A stretch of 64,000 nt of DNA from JAAZHD01 sp012510895 (GTDB lineage: Bacteria > Bacillota > Clostridia > Caldicoprobacterales > DTU083), in assembly GCA_050951465.1 (NCBI GenBank), contig JBMNJC010000024.1, positions 1 through 64,000 of the forward strand. The letters are read 5' to 3'. Shown in pieces: positions 16,120-26,089 of this stretch (the first letter of the stretch is position 1; the number at the start of each line of letters is the position of its first letter). The notes under the pieces are model-generated. The model was not told the DNA's origin and made no database searches. It saw only the letters and a list, made by a program, of their open reading frames with translations. Both the position numbers and the translations under genes were made by a program.

Positions 16120-18038
16120 TCGTCGCCCCCTTCTTTATTTGTAAATTCTAAAGTTTTAGTTGTAATATACTCCTCATCGATCCAAATAGAATAATTCTGT
16201 ACTCCCTTATCCTCTATAATAACCTCAATATTACCTTTTGACGGATCATGTATCTTGTCATATACAATTTTATTGTCAGATATACGAATAATTTGTACTT
16301 GAACCTTGTTTTTAGCATCACCTAGACTGATGGTAATTTTATTTTTACCCAAAGGTTCCTCCCCAAGGCTCACCCAAAGATCTACCTTTCTTCCTTGCTC
16401 CACATTGGTACCCGGTAAAGGAGATTGACGAAATATAATACCAGCTTTTACATCGCTGTTATATTCACGAATGACTACTCCCTTTTCTAAATCTGCATTC
16501 TTTAGCATTTTCTCAGCTATTGCCTCAGTGAGCCCTATATATTTTTCTACTTTAACCATATTATCTTCCGGGCCTTTACTAATAACAAGACGTACTTCTG
16601 TTCCTTTAGGCACATCCGTAAATGCAGGCGGTTCTTGTTCAACAACATAACCACTGGGTATCTCACTGACTACATATTTTATTTCCTTTACTTGTAAACC
16701 TTTGTTTCCCAGTTCTATTTCCGCACTGCGCTGAGGTTTATTTATTACAAGAGGGACAGGTACCATTTCAACGCCGTTACTCATTATAACACTAACAAGG
16801 GTATTAGTTTTTACTTGAGTACCTTCTTTAGGATTTTGTGATATAACCTTCCCTTCTGGTACAATGTCATTATATACCCATTCTTCAATATGAAGATCTA
16901 AACCGTTTTTCTTTAGAATGTTGCGCGCGGTTTCTTCATCAAATCCTTCAATATTAGGAACTTGAGCATTTTTATTTAAAAAATTCTGATAATAAACACC
17001 CTTTAATATTATAAATAATGATACTAACACTGCAATAACAGCAATAATGGAAAATGCCGCCAAACCCCATCCCTTATTTTTCTTCTCTTTTTTTTCATTG
17101 CTATGTCTTAGATTTTTAAATTTCTCTGTTTTAAATCTTTCAGTCGAGTTTTGTATTGCTGGCACTACCATGGTAGCCTGTTCTACTTCAGAAAATCGTT
17201 TTATATAGTTGCCATCAGGATTCTTTAATGCTAATTTTAAATCATGAAGCATTTCTGATATATCTTGATATCTTTTTTCCAAATCCTTTTCTATTGCACG
17301 TTCAATAATATATTGTATGCTTTTTGGTATATCAGGATTTATTTCACCAGGCGGTCTTACTTTTTCCTGTAAATGTTTCAAAGCTACTGAAACGGGACTG
17401 TCTCCTTCAAAAGGGAGTACACCGGTTACCATTTCATAGAGTACAATACCAAGAGAGTAAATATCTGTTTTTTTATCTACATGCCCTCCTCTTGCTTGCT
17501 CCGGAGAAAAGTAGTGTACAGAACCAATAACACCTGAACCTGCCATAGTTACTGTAGCAGATGTAACTGCCCTGGCAATTCCAAAATCAGCCACCTTGGC
17601 AATACCTTCTTTACTTATTAATATATTCTGTGGTTTAATATCCCGATGAACAATATTATTTTCATGGGCATGCTGAAGGCCAGCACAGATTTGTAAAGCG
17701 ATATCTACTGTTTCTTCAGGTGACAGCCTACCTTTTTCTTTTATATAATCCTTTAAAGTCTTGCCATCAACGAATTCCATAACTATATAATGAGTATCAT
17801 TCTCTACCCCTACATCAAAAAGATTCACAATATTAGGATGAGACAAACTGGCAACAGACTGGGACTCTTTTTGAAACCTTTCAACAAACTCTTCATTTTC
17901 TACCAAATCAGACCTCAAGATTTTTACAGCAACATATCGTTTTAAAAGGTGACATTTGGCTTTATATACAACTGCCATGCCGCCTCCACCGGTTTTCTCA
18001 AGAAGTTCGTATCTGCCGCCTAGTATCCTGCCCAGCAA
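16116..18038 (-). CDS. prkC: PASTA-domain serine/threonine kinase (PrkC/StkP type)
   Basis: About 640 residues. Cytosolic kinase domain (1-265) with GGGGMAVVYKAK, VAVKIL, HRDIKPQN and DFGIAR; a transmembrane helix near 330-352; three extracellular PASTA domains (about 360-560) that sense muropeptides or lipid II; and a C-terminal beta-rich tail of about 75 residues. The frame is open from a TTG at 18059. I prefer the TTG at 18038 because AGAGAGGTG lies 6 nt upstream and the protein then begins at the conserved GRILGGRYELLEK. Either way it overlaps stp. Confidence 0.93.
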   Translation of the reverse strand: MLGRILGGRYELLEKTGGGGMAVVYKAKCHLLKRYVAVKILRSDLVENEEFVERFQKESQSVASLSHPNIVNLFDVGVENDTHYIVMEFVDGKTLKDYIKEKGRLSPEETVDIALQICAGLQHAHENNIVHRDIKPQNILISKEGIAKVADFGIARAVTSATVTMAGSGVIGSVHYFSPEQARGGHVDKKTDIYSLGIVLYEMVTGVLPFEGDSPVSVALKHLQEKVRPPGEINPDIPKSIQYIIERAIEKDLEKRYQDISEMLHDLKLALKNPDGNYIKRFSEVEQATMVVPAIQNSTERFKTEKFKNLRHSNEKKEKKNKGWGLAAFSIIAVIAVLVSLFIILKGVYYQNFLNKNAQVPNIEGFDEETARNILKKNGLDLHIEEWVYNDIVPEGKVISQNPKEGTQVKTNTLVSVIMSNGVEMVPVPLVINKPQRSAEIELGNKGLQVKEIKYVVSEIPSGYVVEQEPPAFTDVPKGTEVRLVISKGPEDNMVKVEKYIGLTEAIAEKMLKNADLEKGVVIREYNSDVKAGIIFRQSPLPGTNVEQGRKVDLWVSLGEEPLGKNKITISLGDAKNKVQVQIIRISDNKIVYDKIHDPSKGNIEVIIEDKGVQNYSIWIDEEYITTKTLEFTNKEGGDE

Positions 18039-18795
18039 AGGCGTCACCTCTCTTTCCAATCATTTTGTACCTTGCTGCGACTATGGTTATATCATCGGTT
18101 CCACCAGCCGCCAACGCCTGTTTACCTAGAACATTAACTAGTTTTTCCATCGTTGATTTCCAAGGTAAAATTTCTGTATACTCTTCTAAATTAACATAAT
18201 TTGTCAAACCGTCTGTACATAACAGAACAATATCACCTTCCATTAATGTGTCTTCATAACAGTCAACCCGAAGTCTTTCTTCTGTGCCCAGAGCTCTTGT
18301 AATAATATTTTTCTTAGGATGAAAGTCTATTTCATCCTTTGTAATACTACCATTATCGAGCAGCTCCTGGACATATGAATGATCCCGGGTAATCTGACGA
18401 ACTGTGTTTTTTCGTATGAGATAACACCTACTGTCACCTATGTGTGCAACATAGAGTTTTTTTTCATAAAACACTGCTACAGTAAGGGTAGTACCCATAC
18501 CTGACAGCCGGGCTTCCTTTTGAGATAAAGAAAATACCTTTTTATTGGCTTCCTCTATGGAAAACAGGACTGCCGGAATGATTTCAGCTGTAGATTTAAA
18601 TTTATCTCTTACCTCATCTATATATGCAGCTATGTGATTAACTGCCATTTTACTTGCCAAGTCCCCTGCATTATGGCCTCCCATACCATCAGCTACAATT
18701 AAGAAAGCAGGTTGTTCATCTGTTATTGAAATATGGTAATTATCTTCATTCGATTTCCTTGACAAGCCTCTACGACTGAATGCCCCATGTTCCAC
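17998..18795 (-). CDS. stp: PP2C-type serine/threonine phosphatase, partner of PrkC
   Basis: 265 residues, starting at GTG 18795 after AGGGGGG. Metal-binding PP2C motifs are all present: SNEDNY, VADGMGGHNAGD, HIGDSRCYLI, CTDGLTNY and GTDDITIVAAR. It reverses phosphorylation by the adjacent PASTA kinase. It overlaps rlmN upstream (26 bp) and prkC downstream (41 bp with the chosen kinase start), so translation is likely coupled. Confidence 0.95.
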   Translation of the reverse strand: MEHGAFSRRGLSRKSNEDNYHISITDEQPAFLIVADGMGGHNAGDLASKMAVNHIAAYIDEVRDKFKSTAEIIPAVLFSIEEANKKVFSLSQKEARLSGMGTTLTVAVFYEKKLYVAHIGDSRCYLIRKNTVRQITRDHSYVQELLDNGSITKDEIDFHPKKNIITRALGTEERLRVDCYEDTLMEGDIVLLCTDGLTNYVNLEEYTEILPWKSTMEKLVNVLGKQALAAGGTDDITIVAARYKMIGKRGDAFAGQDTRRQIRTS

Positions 18796-19990
18796 CGGAA
18801 ACCCCCCTATCCTTTTTTAGTTCATTTTCTATAGTAGCATTATTAAATATATCGAAGGTTTCAAATGCTTTATCTTCATATGTTTTTTTGGCTTCAGCAT
18901 TTAATGTTTCTACTTCTTTCATATATCTTGCTTTCAACTGTCCACATGCACCATCAATATCCTGCCCCATTTCTCTCCTACAGGTTACATTAATTCCTAC
19001 GTTCCTAAGTATGGAAATAAATTTCTGTATTGAAACATCACTACTCGATCTCAGAACAGTGTGGGAATTTTCATTAAGAGGAATCAGGTTTACGTGACAT
19101 GCAAAATTTTTTAGAATCGAAGCTAATTCCTCAGCCTGATCGGGGCCATCATTCATGCCCCTAATTAAAGCATACTCAAAAGTAATTCTTCTACCTGTAT
19201 TTTCATAATAGAAACGACTAGCTTTTATTACTTCTTCGATTGAAAATGCGTTAGCTATCGGCATAATTTTTCTTCGTATTTCATCATTGGATGCATGTAG
19301 AGAAATAGCTAAGTTAATAGGAAGCTTTTCTTCTGCCAAAGCATAAATTTTTGGAACAAGTCCACAGGTTGATAGTGTTATATTACGATAGCTTAAATTA
19401 AATCCTTTTGGATCATGTATTAGTTTCAAAAATTTCATGGTGTTCGTATAATTATCCAAAGGTTCTCCGCTGCCCATTAAGACAAGATTTTTGATAACAC
19501 CCCAACCTAAATCTATAATACTTTGATTAGTAAGCAAAACTTGTTCCATCATTTCTCCTGGCGTCAAATTGCGAACCAATCCATTGATAGTAGACGCACA
19601 AAAACGACATCCCATAGCGCATCCTACCTGTGTAGATAAGCAAAGGGTATTGCCATGATTATACTTCATTATAACTGATTCTATAATATTATTATCTTCT
19701 AATAAAAATAAGTATTTAATAGTATGTTGATCTTTGGAAACTATCTGATTTAACGGTTTCATACTGTTCAGTATATAATTCTCTTCCAACTTGGAAATAA
19801 GTGATATAGGAAGATTAGTCATAGAAGAAAAAGAGTTTGAGATATTCTTTGATTTAACACAGGTACGTTTTCCTTGATATAACCATCGAAAAACTTGCTC
19901 TCCTCGATACGTTTGTTCTCCCATAGCAACCATATCTGCCTTTAATTCTTCCAGAGAACGATTCAATATGTTTATTTTCTTAAACGACAT
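18770..19990 (-). CDS. rlmN: Dual-specificity 23S rRNA/tRNA adenine-C2 methyltransferase
   Basis: 406 residues. Radical SAM enzyme that methylates A2503 of 23S rRNA and A37 of some tRNAs. The cluster motif CAMGCRFCAS is at about 120, and the catalytic cysteine region CGQLKARY near 345-352. Usual RlmN proteins end there; this one continues about 55 residues with a charged, partly helical tail that overlaps the stp start. The tail keeps the frame open without frameshift and could be real or a consequence of lost stop. Confidence 0.93.
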   Translation of the reverse strand: MSFKKINILNRSLEELKADMVAMGEQTYRGEQVFRWLYQGKRTCVKSKNISNSFSSMTNLPISLISKLEENYILNSMKPLNQIVSKDQHTIKYLFLLEDNNIIESVIMKYNHGNTLCLSTQVGCAMGCRFCASTINGLVRNLTPGEMMEQVLLTNQSIIDLGWGVIKNLVLMGSGEPLDNYTNTMKFLKLIHDPKGFNLSYRNITLSTCGLVPKIYALAEEKLPINLAISLHASNDEIRRKIMPIANAFSIEEVIKASRFYYENTGRRITFEYALIRGMNDGPDQAEELASILKNFACHVNLIPLNENSHTVLRSSSDVSIQKFISILRNVGINVTCRREMGQDIDGACGQLKARYMKEVETLNAEAKKTYEDKAFETFDIFNNATIENELKKDRGVSGGTWGIQS

Positions 19991-21410
19991 CTTTATTTCT
20001 CCTCATTCTTGCTATGAAAAATCCATCTGTTAAGTGTCGTGATGGTATCAGTTGTATCATGTTATTCTGTATACTGTTCCTTAAGCTATAGGGTATATAC
20101 GGCGCTGGATCCTGCAATTCATAATCTGGGTTCTTTTTTAAAAATTCGTTAATAATATTCTGATTTTCTTCCACATTTATAGTACATGTACTATATACCA
20201 AAACTCCTCCAGGCTTTACGTAATAACTACAGTTTTGCAAAATTTTCATTTGCAGAATAGTAAGTTCTTTATAGCATTTAAGAGTTAATCTTGCTTTTAT
20301 ATCAGGTTTTTTATAGAGCGTGCCTAATCCTGAACACGGTGCATCTACTAAAACCCTGTCAAAACATTGGTGCCATTCTTGATTATATTTTGAAGCATCA
20401 AAAACATATGACTCAATTATTTCAGAATCCATTCGTTTGCTATTCATTTTAATTAATTCAACACGATGAGGATGAATATCCAATGCACATATTCTTCCTT
20501 TTCGCAACATTTTTTCTGCCATATAGGTTGCTTTTCCTCCAGGAGCACTGCATGCATCCAATATAGATTCATTAGGCTGAGGATCTAATACTGACACAAC
20601 TAGCATTGAAGACTCACCTTGCACGGTGAAAAATCCATGACGATATAATGTCAGCTTTTCTATATCACCGCCCCCGGTTATTTTAAGTGCTTCTCTCATG
20701 TAATAACCATCGCGGACTCGAAAACCGTCCTTTACAAGCTTATCTTTCAAAATTTCAGGTGATATTTTTATTGTATTTACCCGGATGGTAATACCTTCAT
20801 CATCTTGTATAGGTTTCATTATAGCCTCTGCTTTTTCAATTCCATAATCATTTATCCATTTATCCGCAAGCCATAGAGGATAACTATATTGAAAAGCAAG
20901 TCTCTCCTGGATTGGCATATCAACTGTTAATGAAAGCAATTCTTTCTTTTTTCTGGATAAATTGCGCAATACACCATTAACAAATCCACTAAATGGATAT
21001 AAGCCATGTAACTTACAAAGCTTCACCGCTTCATTACAAGCTGCTGAATCAGGCACCCGATCCAGGAAAAGGATCTGATATGCGCCCATTCTTAGAATGT
21101 TTCGCAGCCAAGGTTTTATCCTTTTCATGTTTGCCAGTTTTTCCAGAATCTCATCAATTGTAAACTGTTTTTCCAATGTACCGTATACCAAGCGGGTAAC
21201 AAAAGCAACATCCTGATTCGTTAAAAGGTTCCTGCGCAAATTTTCCTTCAGACTAATGTTGGCATATCGCGCCTCATGATTTACCTCATAAAGCACTTTT
21301 AATGCCAATTCTCTTGCAATGCTAACTCCTTGAGCGTTTAGGTTCCTTGTGTTCGTAAGTTTTCTTTTTATGTTCTTTCCCTCTTTGCTCTCTAATCTTG
21401 TATGATGCAT
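19980..21410 (-). CDS. rsmB: 16S rRNA (cytosine(967)-C5)-methyltransferase
   Basis: 476 residues. An N-terminal NusB-like RNA-binding domain (about 28-160) and a C-terminal RsmB/NOP2 methyltransferase with DACSAPGGKATYMAE, the VDAPCSGLGTL catalytic motif and VYSTCTINVEEN. It methylates C967 of 16S rRNA. The first 25 residues are basic and non-conserved, so a later start is possible. It overlaps rlmN by 11 bp. Confidence 0.94.
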   Translation of the reverse strand: MHHTRLESKEGKNIKRKLTNTRNLNAQGVSIARELALKVLYEVNHEARYANISLKENLRRNLLTNQDVAFVTRLVYGTLEKQFTIDEILEKLANMKRIKPWLRNILRMGAYQILFLDRVPDSAACNEAVKLCKLHGLYPFSGFVNGVLRNLSRKKKELLSLTVDMPIQERLAFQYSYPLWLADKWINDYGIEKAEAIMKPIQDDEGITIRVNTIKISPEILKDKLVKDGFRVRDGYYMREALKITGGGDIEKLTLYRHGFFTVQGESSMLVVSVLDPQPNESILDACSAPGGKATYMAEKMLRKGRICALDIHPHRVELIKMNSKRMDSEIIESYVFDASKYNQEWHQCFDRVLVDAPCSGLGTLYKKPDIKARLTLKCYKELTILQMKILQNCSYYVKPGGVLVYSTCTINVEENQNIINEFLKKNPDYELQDPAPYIPYSLRNSIQNNMIQLIPSRHLTDGFFIARMRRNKDVV

Positions 21411-21454
21411 AAATCTCTGTTCCTCATATCATATGTTTATTGGTACTTTTGCCA

Positions 21455-22405
21455 TCACTCTGTTTTTCCTAGGCGGATACCGGCAGTAACCTTATTGCCT
21501 CTTAAAAATTCCAGATCTGACATCACTTTGCCGCCTTCTCCTTGAAGCTGTTCCAAACGCAATACTCCTTTACCACAAGCAACCAATAGTCCATTTGTTT
21601 CATCCGCTCGCAGAACAGTTCCTGGTAATGTCTTTTCATTCGTAAAGTATTCCCTTTCGTAAACCTTCCATACTTTCAAACGTTTGCCATGTATAAATGT
21701 AAAACAGCCTGGCCATGGTGTCAAACCACGAATTAGGTTTTTGATTTTATAGGCAGTATCAGCCCAATTGATTTGACCCAAAGATTTATCAATTTTTCTG
21801 CAATATGTTGCTTTATCATGGTTTTGTGGAATACCTTTTGGTTTGCCTTTTTCAAAAAGTGAAATGGCTTCAGTTAACAGCTCGGCACCAAGATCAGCCA
21901 ACCGATCATGAAGTTGTCCAGCATTTTCTGACGGCTGAATATCTATTTCCTTTTGAAGTATAATATCTCCGGTATCCATGCCTTCATCCATATATATAAT
22001 AGTAATACCGGTTTTTTCTTTACCGTCAATTAATGCCTGTTGTATTGGTGAGGCTCCACGATATTCAGGCAATAAGGAGGAATGAACATTAATGCATCCC
22101 AAAGCAGGTATCTCAAGAAATTCTTTAGGTAATATTTGTCCAAATGCAGCTGTTACAACTAGATAGGGGTTAAGTTTCTTAATCTCCTCTATAAAAATAT
22201 TATTATTTCTTATCTTTAACGGTTGATAAACTGCAATATTTCTTTCTAAAGCCCAAGACTTTACAGGCGGCGGTGTTAAACGCTTTCCTCTGCCTTTAGG
22301 CCTGTCTGGCTGAGTAACAACCGCTATTAACTCGTGCCCGCTATTGTAAATGGCTTCCAAAGAAGGCAGCGCAAATTCAGGAGTTCCCATAAATATAATT
22401 CTCAC
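21455..22405 (-). CDS. fmt: Methionyl-tRNA formyltransferase
   Basis: 316 residues, full length. It formylates initiator Met-tRNA using 10-formyl-tetrahydrofolate. Motifs: MRIIFMGTPEFALPSL, the folate-binding HSSLLPEYRGASPIQ (with catalytic N and H upstream) and MDEGMDTGDI. A C-terminal tRNA-binding domain is present. It stands between def and rsmB, as in most Firmicutes; its product is the substrate class later deformylated by Def. Confidence 0.97.
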   Translation of the reverse strand: MRIIFMGTPEFALPSLEAIYNSGHELIAVVTQPDRPKGRGKRLTPPPVKSWALERNIAVYQPLKIRNNNIFIEEIKKLNPYLVVTAAFGQILPKEFLEIPALGCINVHSSLLPEYRGASPIQQALIDGKEKTGITIIYMDEGMDTGDIILQKEIDIQPSENAGQLHDRLADLGAELLTEAISLFEKGKPKGIPQNHDKATYCRKIDKSLGQINWADTAYKIKNLIRGLTPWPGCFTFIHGKRLKVWKVYEREYFTNEKTLPGTVLRADETNGLLVACGKGVLRLEQLQGEGGKVMSDLEFLRGNKVTAGIRLGKTE

Positions 22406-22419
22406 TTCACTCTACTCTC

Positions 22420-22893
22420 CTATCCATCCACTTCATTAGTCTCGGGTATCATCTTATCTATAAATAGAACGCCATCCAAGTGATCTATCTCGTGGCATAA
22501 GGCTCTAGCCATTAATCCTTCTGCTTTTATCTCAATTTCCTCTCCTTCTGGATTTAATGCTTTGACTACTACTTTAGCAGGACGAGCTACTTTTCCCTTT
22601 ATTCCCGGTATACTGAGGCAACCCTCATATTCAACGGATTCTCCTGCTTTACTTATAATCTCTGGGTTTATTAAAGCGTGTACTCCTTCACCTATATCCA
22701 CCACAATTATTCTCTTTAATACGCCTACCTGAGGAGCAGCCAGACCAACGCCCTGTTCGTGATACATTGTATCTACCATATCAGAGATAAGCAACCTGGT
22801 CCTTTCATCTATTTTGTTAACTTTTTTTGCCTTCATTCGAAGAATATCAGATTTTTTGTAATGCTTAATTTGACGTATTGCCATATATATCAT
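22420..22893 (-). CDS. def: Peptide deformylase
   Basis: 157 residues. It removes the N-formyl group from nascent proteins. All three motifs are present: GVGLAAPQ, EGCLSIPG (metal-binding Cys) and HEIDHLDG (two His ligands and catalytic Glu). The gene lies 14 bp upstream of fmt in the same transcript. Confidence 0.97.
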   Translation of the reverse strand: MIYMAIRQIKHYKKSDILRMKAKKVNKIDERTRLLISDMVDTMYHEQGVGLAAPQVGVLKRIIVVDIGEGVHALINPEIISKAGESVEYEGCLSIPGIKGKVARPAKVVVKALNPEGEEIEIKAEGLMARALCHEIDHLDGVLFIDKMIPETNEVDG

Positions 22894-22904
22894 CTCTTTC
22901 TATT

Positions 22905-25160
22905 CTAAATTAAACTTAAAGGATTAAAATCCAAAGCTAAAGTTATGTTGTCACAATAAAACTCTTTAATCAGATTTTCAGCCAACTTGTGGTAAGCATT
23001 TCTCACAACCGAGGACTCATCTTCACGAAAACGAATCAATATCTGCCAGCGAAATCTATTTTTTATGCGTTCTATTGGAGCAACATAAGCTCCTAACTGC
23101 AGCAGACTTGATTGTAACAGTTTATCACCTTCAATTTCATTCCTAATCCATTTTACCATATTGTTTGCATATTGCACCAATTCTCTTTCGTTGTCGCTTG
23201 TCATTAATATTCTTATAATATGAGAAAATGGCGGATATTCAAACTGTTTACGTATGATTATTTCTTTTTGATAAAAACCAACATAGTCGTGTTTTGAAGC
23301 ATATTTAATTGCGTAATGATCCGGCTGATAAGTCTGTATTATTACTCTGCCAGGCTTATTGCCTCTTCCAGCTCTGCCTGCTACTTGGGTAATGAGTTGG
23401 AAGGTTTTTTCGCTGCTGCGATAATCAGGCAAGTAGAGGGCAGAATCCGCTGCAAGTACACCTACTAAAGTTACATTGGGAAAATCTAATCCCTTCGCTA
23501 TCATCTGCGTTCCAAGTAAGACATCGTATTCTCCCTTATCAAATGCACTTAATATACGATAGTGAGATCCTTTGCGGCTGGTTGTGTCATAATCCATACG
23601 TAAAACACGTATACCTGGAAAAATCTTTTTAATTTCTTCCTCTGCTTTTTGAGTTCCTATGCCAAAATACTTTATATATTTACTATTGCATACAGGACAT
23701 ACACGGGGATAATTCTCCCGATAGTCACAATAGTGACATTTTAATATCTTCTCTCTTGCATGATACGTCATAGAAACATCACAATTTGTGCATTTAATTA
23801 CATATCCACATTTGCGGCAGGAAACAAATTGCGCATAGCCTCTACGGTTGAGCAAAAGTATTGCTTGCTCATTTCTTAATAAAGTTGATTTTAATGCTTT
23901 ATATAGTTCGTTGCTAAATATGCTTCTGTTACCCATTTCCAGATCGCGGCGCATATCAATAATAGTCACGTAAGGAAGCGGCTGATTATCTGCACGTTTT
24001 TTCAGTTCAATAAGATGATATTCTTTTTTCTGAGCTTTGTAGTAATCTTCAAGCGCAGGAGTTGCACTTCCTAAAATTAATACCGCACCATCTGCTTCAC
24101 AGCGCTTAGAAGCAACCTCAAGCGCGTGGTACCTTGGACGGACTTCAGATTTATAGCTGTCCTCATGAGCTTCATCCAGTATTATTAATCCTAATTTTTT
24201 TAAAGGTGCAAATACTGCAGATCTTGCGCCTACTACTATAGGGACTTCATTGTTGCGTATTCTTCGCCATTCATCATATCGTTCACCGATAGACAACCGA
24301 CTATGAAGAACAGCTACTTTATTACCAAAACGACTTTTAAAACGATTTACAGCTTGTGGTGTCAATGAAATTTCCGGCACAAGAACAATTACTTGCCTTC
24401 CTTTGAGAAGAACTTCTTCAGCGGCTTTCATGTATATTTCTGTTTTACCACTGCCGGTTACACCATGTAATAAGATAGTTCCGCGCCCTTCCCTTATATA
24501 TTGTGTAATTTCTTTAGAGGCCTTTCTTTGCTCATCATTTAATACAGGAGGTTGAGTATAAACCTGTTCTAAAGGCCAGGGATTACGATAAATTTCTTCT
24601 TCCTCCAGTCTTATATATCCTTTTTTGAGTAAAGAGCGAATGCTGGAATAGGTAGCTCCTGCACTCTTTAACAATTCATTTACAGGCATATTATCTTGTT
24701 GGTGCAAAATATTTAAAATCGCTGCCATTTGCGGAGAGCGTTTTTCTACCGAATGAATCCATTCTTCTAATGAATCAGCTCTTTCAAGATATACTACTTT
24801 TTGTGTTTTTTCTTTGACATTAAAACGCAACCCAGGTGGGATAAAACAGCGTATTGCCTCAATAAGCATACAATGGTATTCCTTTTTCATCCAAAATATC
24901 AGTGGAATTATGGATGGTTCGAAAGCTGGTTCTGGGTCAAGTACTTTTTTTATATAACGAATTTTTTCCTTTGATATATCAGTCTCATTATCTATCGTAA
25001 GTATATAACCTTGTATATTTCGCCGACCAAAAGGGACAAGCACACGAAGACCTGGCATCACATTTCTTAATAAGTCTTCAGGTATTGCATAATGATAAAG
25101 TTTATCTGTAGAAGGGTGTACTTGATCTACCACAACCCCGGCATACTTTTTTTCTTTCAT
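22905..25160 (-). CDS. priA: Primosomal replication-restart helicase PriA
   Basis: 751 residues from ATG 25160, chosen for GAGGAGAG 5 nt upstream (an upstream in-frame codon at 25211 is unlikely). An N-terminal fork-binding domain is followed by SF2 helicase motifs: Walker A HGVTGSGKTEIY, LIILDEAHEDSY (DEAH) and GSATPALE, and by eight cysteines in paired CxxC motifs (CRKC, CTNC, CHYC, CPVC) binding two zinc ions. It reloads the replisome at stalled forks. A terminator separates it from rpoZ. Confidence 0.97.
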   Translation of the reverse strand: MKEKKYAGVVVDQVHPSTDKLYHYAIPEDLLRNVMPGLRVLVPFGRRNIQGYILTIDNETDISKEKIRYIKKVLDPEPAFEPSIIPLIFWMKKEYHCMLIEAIRCFIPPGLRFNVKEKTQKVVYLERADSLEEWIHSVEKRSPQMAAILNILHQQDNMPVNELLKSAGATYSSIRSLLKKGYIRLEEEEIYRNPWPLEQVYTQPPVLNDEQRKASKEITQYIREGRGTILLHGVTGSGKTEIYMKAAEEVLLKGRQVIVLVPEISLTPQAVNRFKSRFGNKVAVLHSRLSIGERYDEWRRIRNNEVPIVVGARSAVFAPLKKLGLIILDEAHEDSYKSEVRPRYHALEVASKRCEADGAVLILGSATPALEDYYKAQKKEYHLIELKKRADNQPLPYVTIIDMRRDLEMGNRSIFSNELYKALKSTLLRNEQAILLLNRRGYAQFVSCRKCGYVIKCTNCDVSMTYHAREKILKCHYCDYRENYPRVCPVCNSKYIKYFGIGTQKAEEEIKKIFPGIRVLRMDYDTTSRKGSHYRILSAFDKGEYDVLLGTQMIAKGLDFPNVTLVGVLAADSALYLPDYRSSEKTFQLITQVAGRAGRGNKPGRVIIQTYQPDHYAIKYASKHDYVGFYQKEIIIRKQFEYPPFSHIIRILMTSDNERELVQYANNMVKWIRNEIEGDKLLQSSLLQLGAYVAPIERIKNRFRWQILIRFREDESSVVRNAYHKLAENLIKEFYCDNITLALDFNPLSLI

Positions 25161-25178
25161 CCAACTCTCCTCTTTAGC

Positions 25179-25204
25179 AAAAAAAGGTACCCTGTACCTT
25201 TTTA
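25179..25204 (-). terminator. Terminator between rpoZ and priA
   Basis: Stem AAAGGTAC / GTACCTTT with a 3-nt loop followed on the minus strand by a T-run. It occupies the place where Bacillus has coaBC. Confidence 0.8.
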
Positions 25205-25257
25205 AATTCAAAGACTAAATTTAAGGCAATACTTTATATATTTCAATTTACTGCTAT

Positions 25258-25458
25258 TCACTGCCTTCTTCGATAGGAGATCAACCCTTCTTCTACTTCG
25301 CGGATAGCGATCGATACGGGTTTATCTTTTAGCTCCTCATCATCTATCAAAGGCTTGGCACCAGCAACTAATTGTCTTGCACGCTTAGATACCTCTACTA
25401 CCAATGTATATTTGCTGTCTACTCTTGAGACCAAAGACTTTAATGTTGGATATATCAT
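25258..25458 (-). CDS. rpoZ: RNA polymerase omega subunit
   Basis: 66 residues, typical clostridial length. It aids RNA polymerase assembly by clamping the beta-prime subunit. Conserved block SKYTLVVEVSKRARQLVAG and a terminal AIREVEEGLISY. Its ATG overlaps the gmk stop by 4 bp. Confidence 0.95.
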   Translation of the reverse strand: MIYPTLKSLVSRVDSKYTLVVEVSKRARQLVAGAKPLIDDEELKDKPVSIAIREVEEGLISYRRRQ

Positions 25459-26072
25459 TCACATATCCCTCCTCCTTGTAATTGTGCAATTAAATTTAGA
25501 TTCCGGTCTACACGACATTTCTCCGCCTTGACTATTGCATCTATATTTTCTATGGCATCATTTACGCTGTCATTAACTACTACATAATTATATCTGCGGA
25601 TAAAATTTATCTCCTTAAAAGCACATTTAAATCGCTTTAATACTGCATCCGGATCTTCAGTTCCACGGTTCACAATTCGTCTTCTAAGTTCTTCCATAGT
25701 AGGTGGAACAATAAAAATAAAAACTCCTTCATCAAATCGCTCTTTTATCTGTAAAGCTCCCTGAATATCAATCTCAAGTACAACGTCTCGTCCTTTTGAC
25801 AGCTGTTGCTGGACATATTTTCTCGGGGTTCCATAGTAATTTCCATATACTTCTGCATACTCGAGAAAATCATTATCTTTTATCATAGCTTCAAATTCTT
25901 CTCTAGTTTTGAAGAAATAATTCTTACCATCTTGTTCATTTGGTCTAGGTGGTCTAGTAGTAACAGATACTGACAATACAGCATCAGAATTCTTTTCTAA
26001 CCAACCTTTGCATATAGTACCTTTTCCTGCTCCTGATGGCCCTGAAATCACAATAAGTAATCCACTTCTCAT
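25455..26072 (-). CDS. gmk: Guanylate kinase
   Basis: 205 residues, full length. It phosphorylates GMP to GDP. P-loop GPSGAGKGTI at about residue 9; GMP-binding SVTTRPPRPNEQDGKNYFF; lid region RRRIVNRGTEDP. Part of the yicC-remA-gmk-rpoZ operon. Confidence 0.97.
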   Translation of the reverse strand: MRSGLLIVISGPSGAGKGTICKGWLEKNSDAVLSVSVTTRPPRPNEQDGKNYFFKTREEFEAMIKDNDFLEYAEVYGNYYGTPRKYVQQQLSKGRDVVLEIDIQGALQIKERFDEGVFIFIVPPTMEELRRRIVNRGTEDPDAVLKRFKCAFKEINFIRRYNYVVVNDSVNDAIENIDAIVKAEKCRVDRNLNLIAQLQGGGICE

Positions 26073-26089
26073 GACTATGTTATTCCCTC

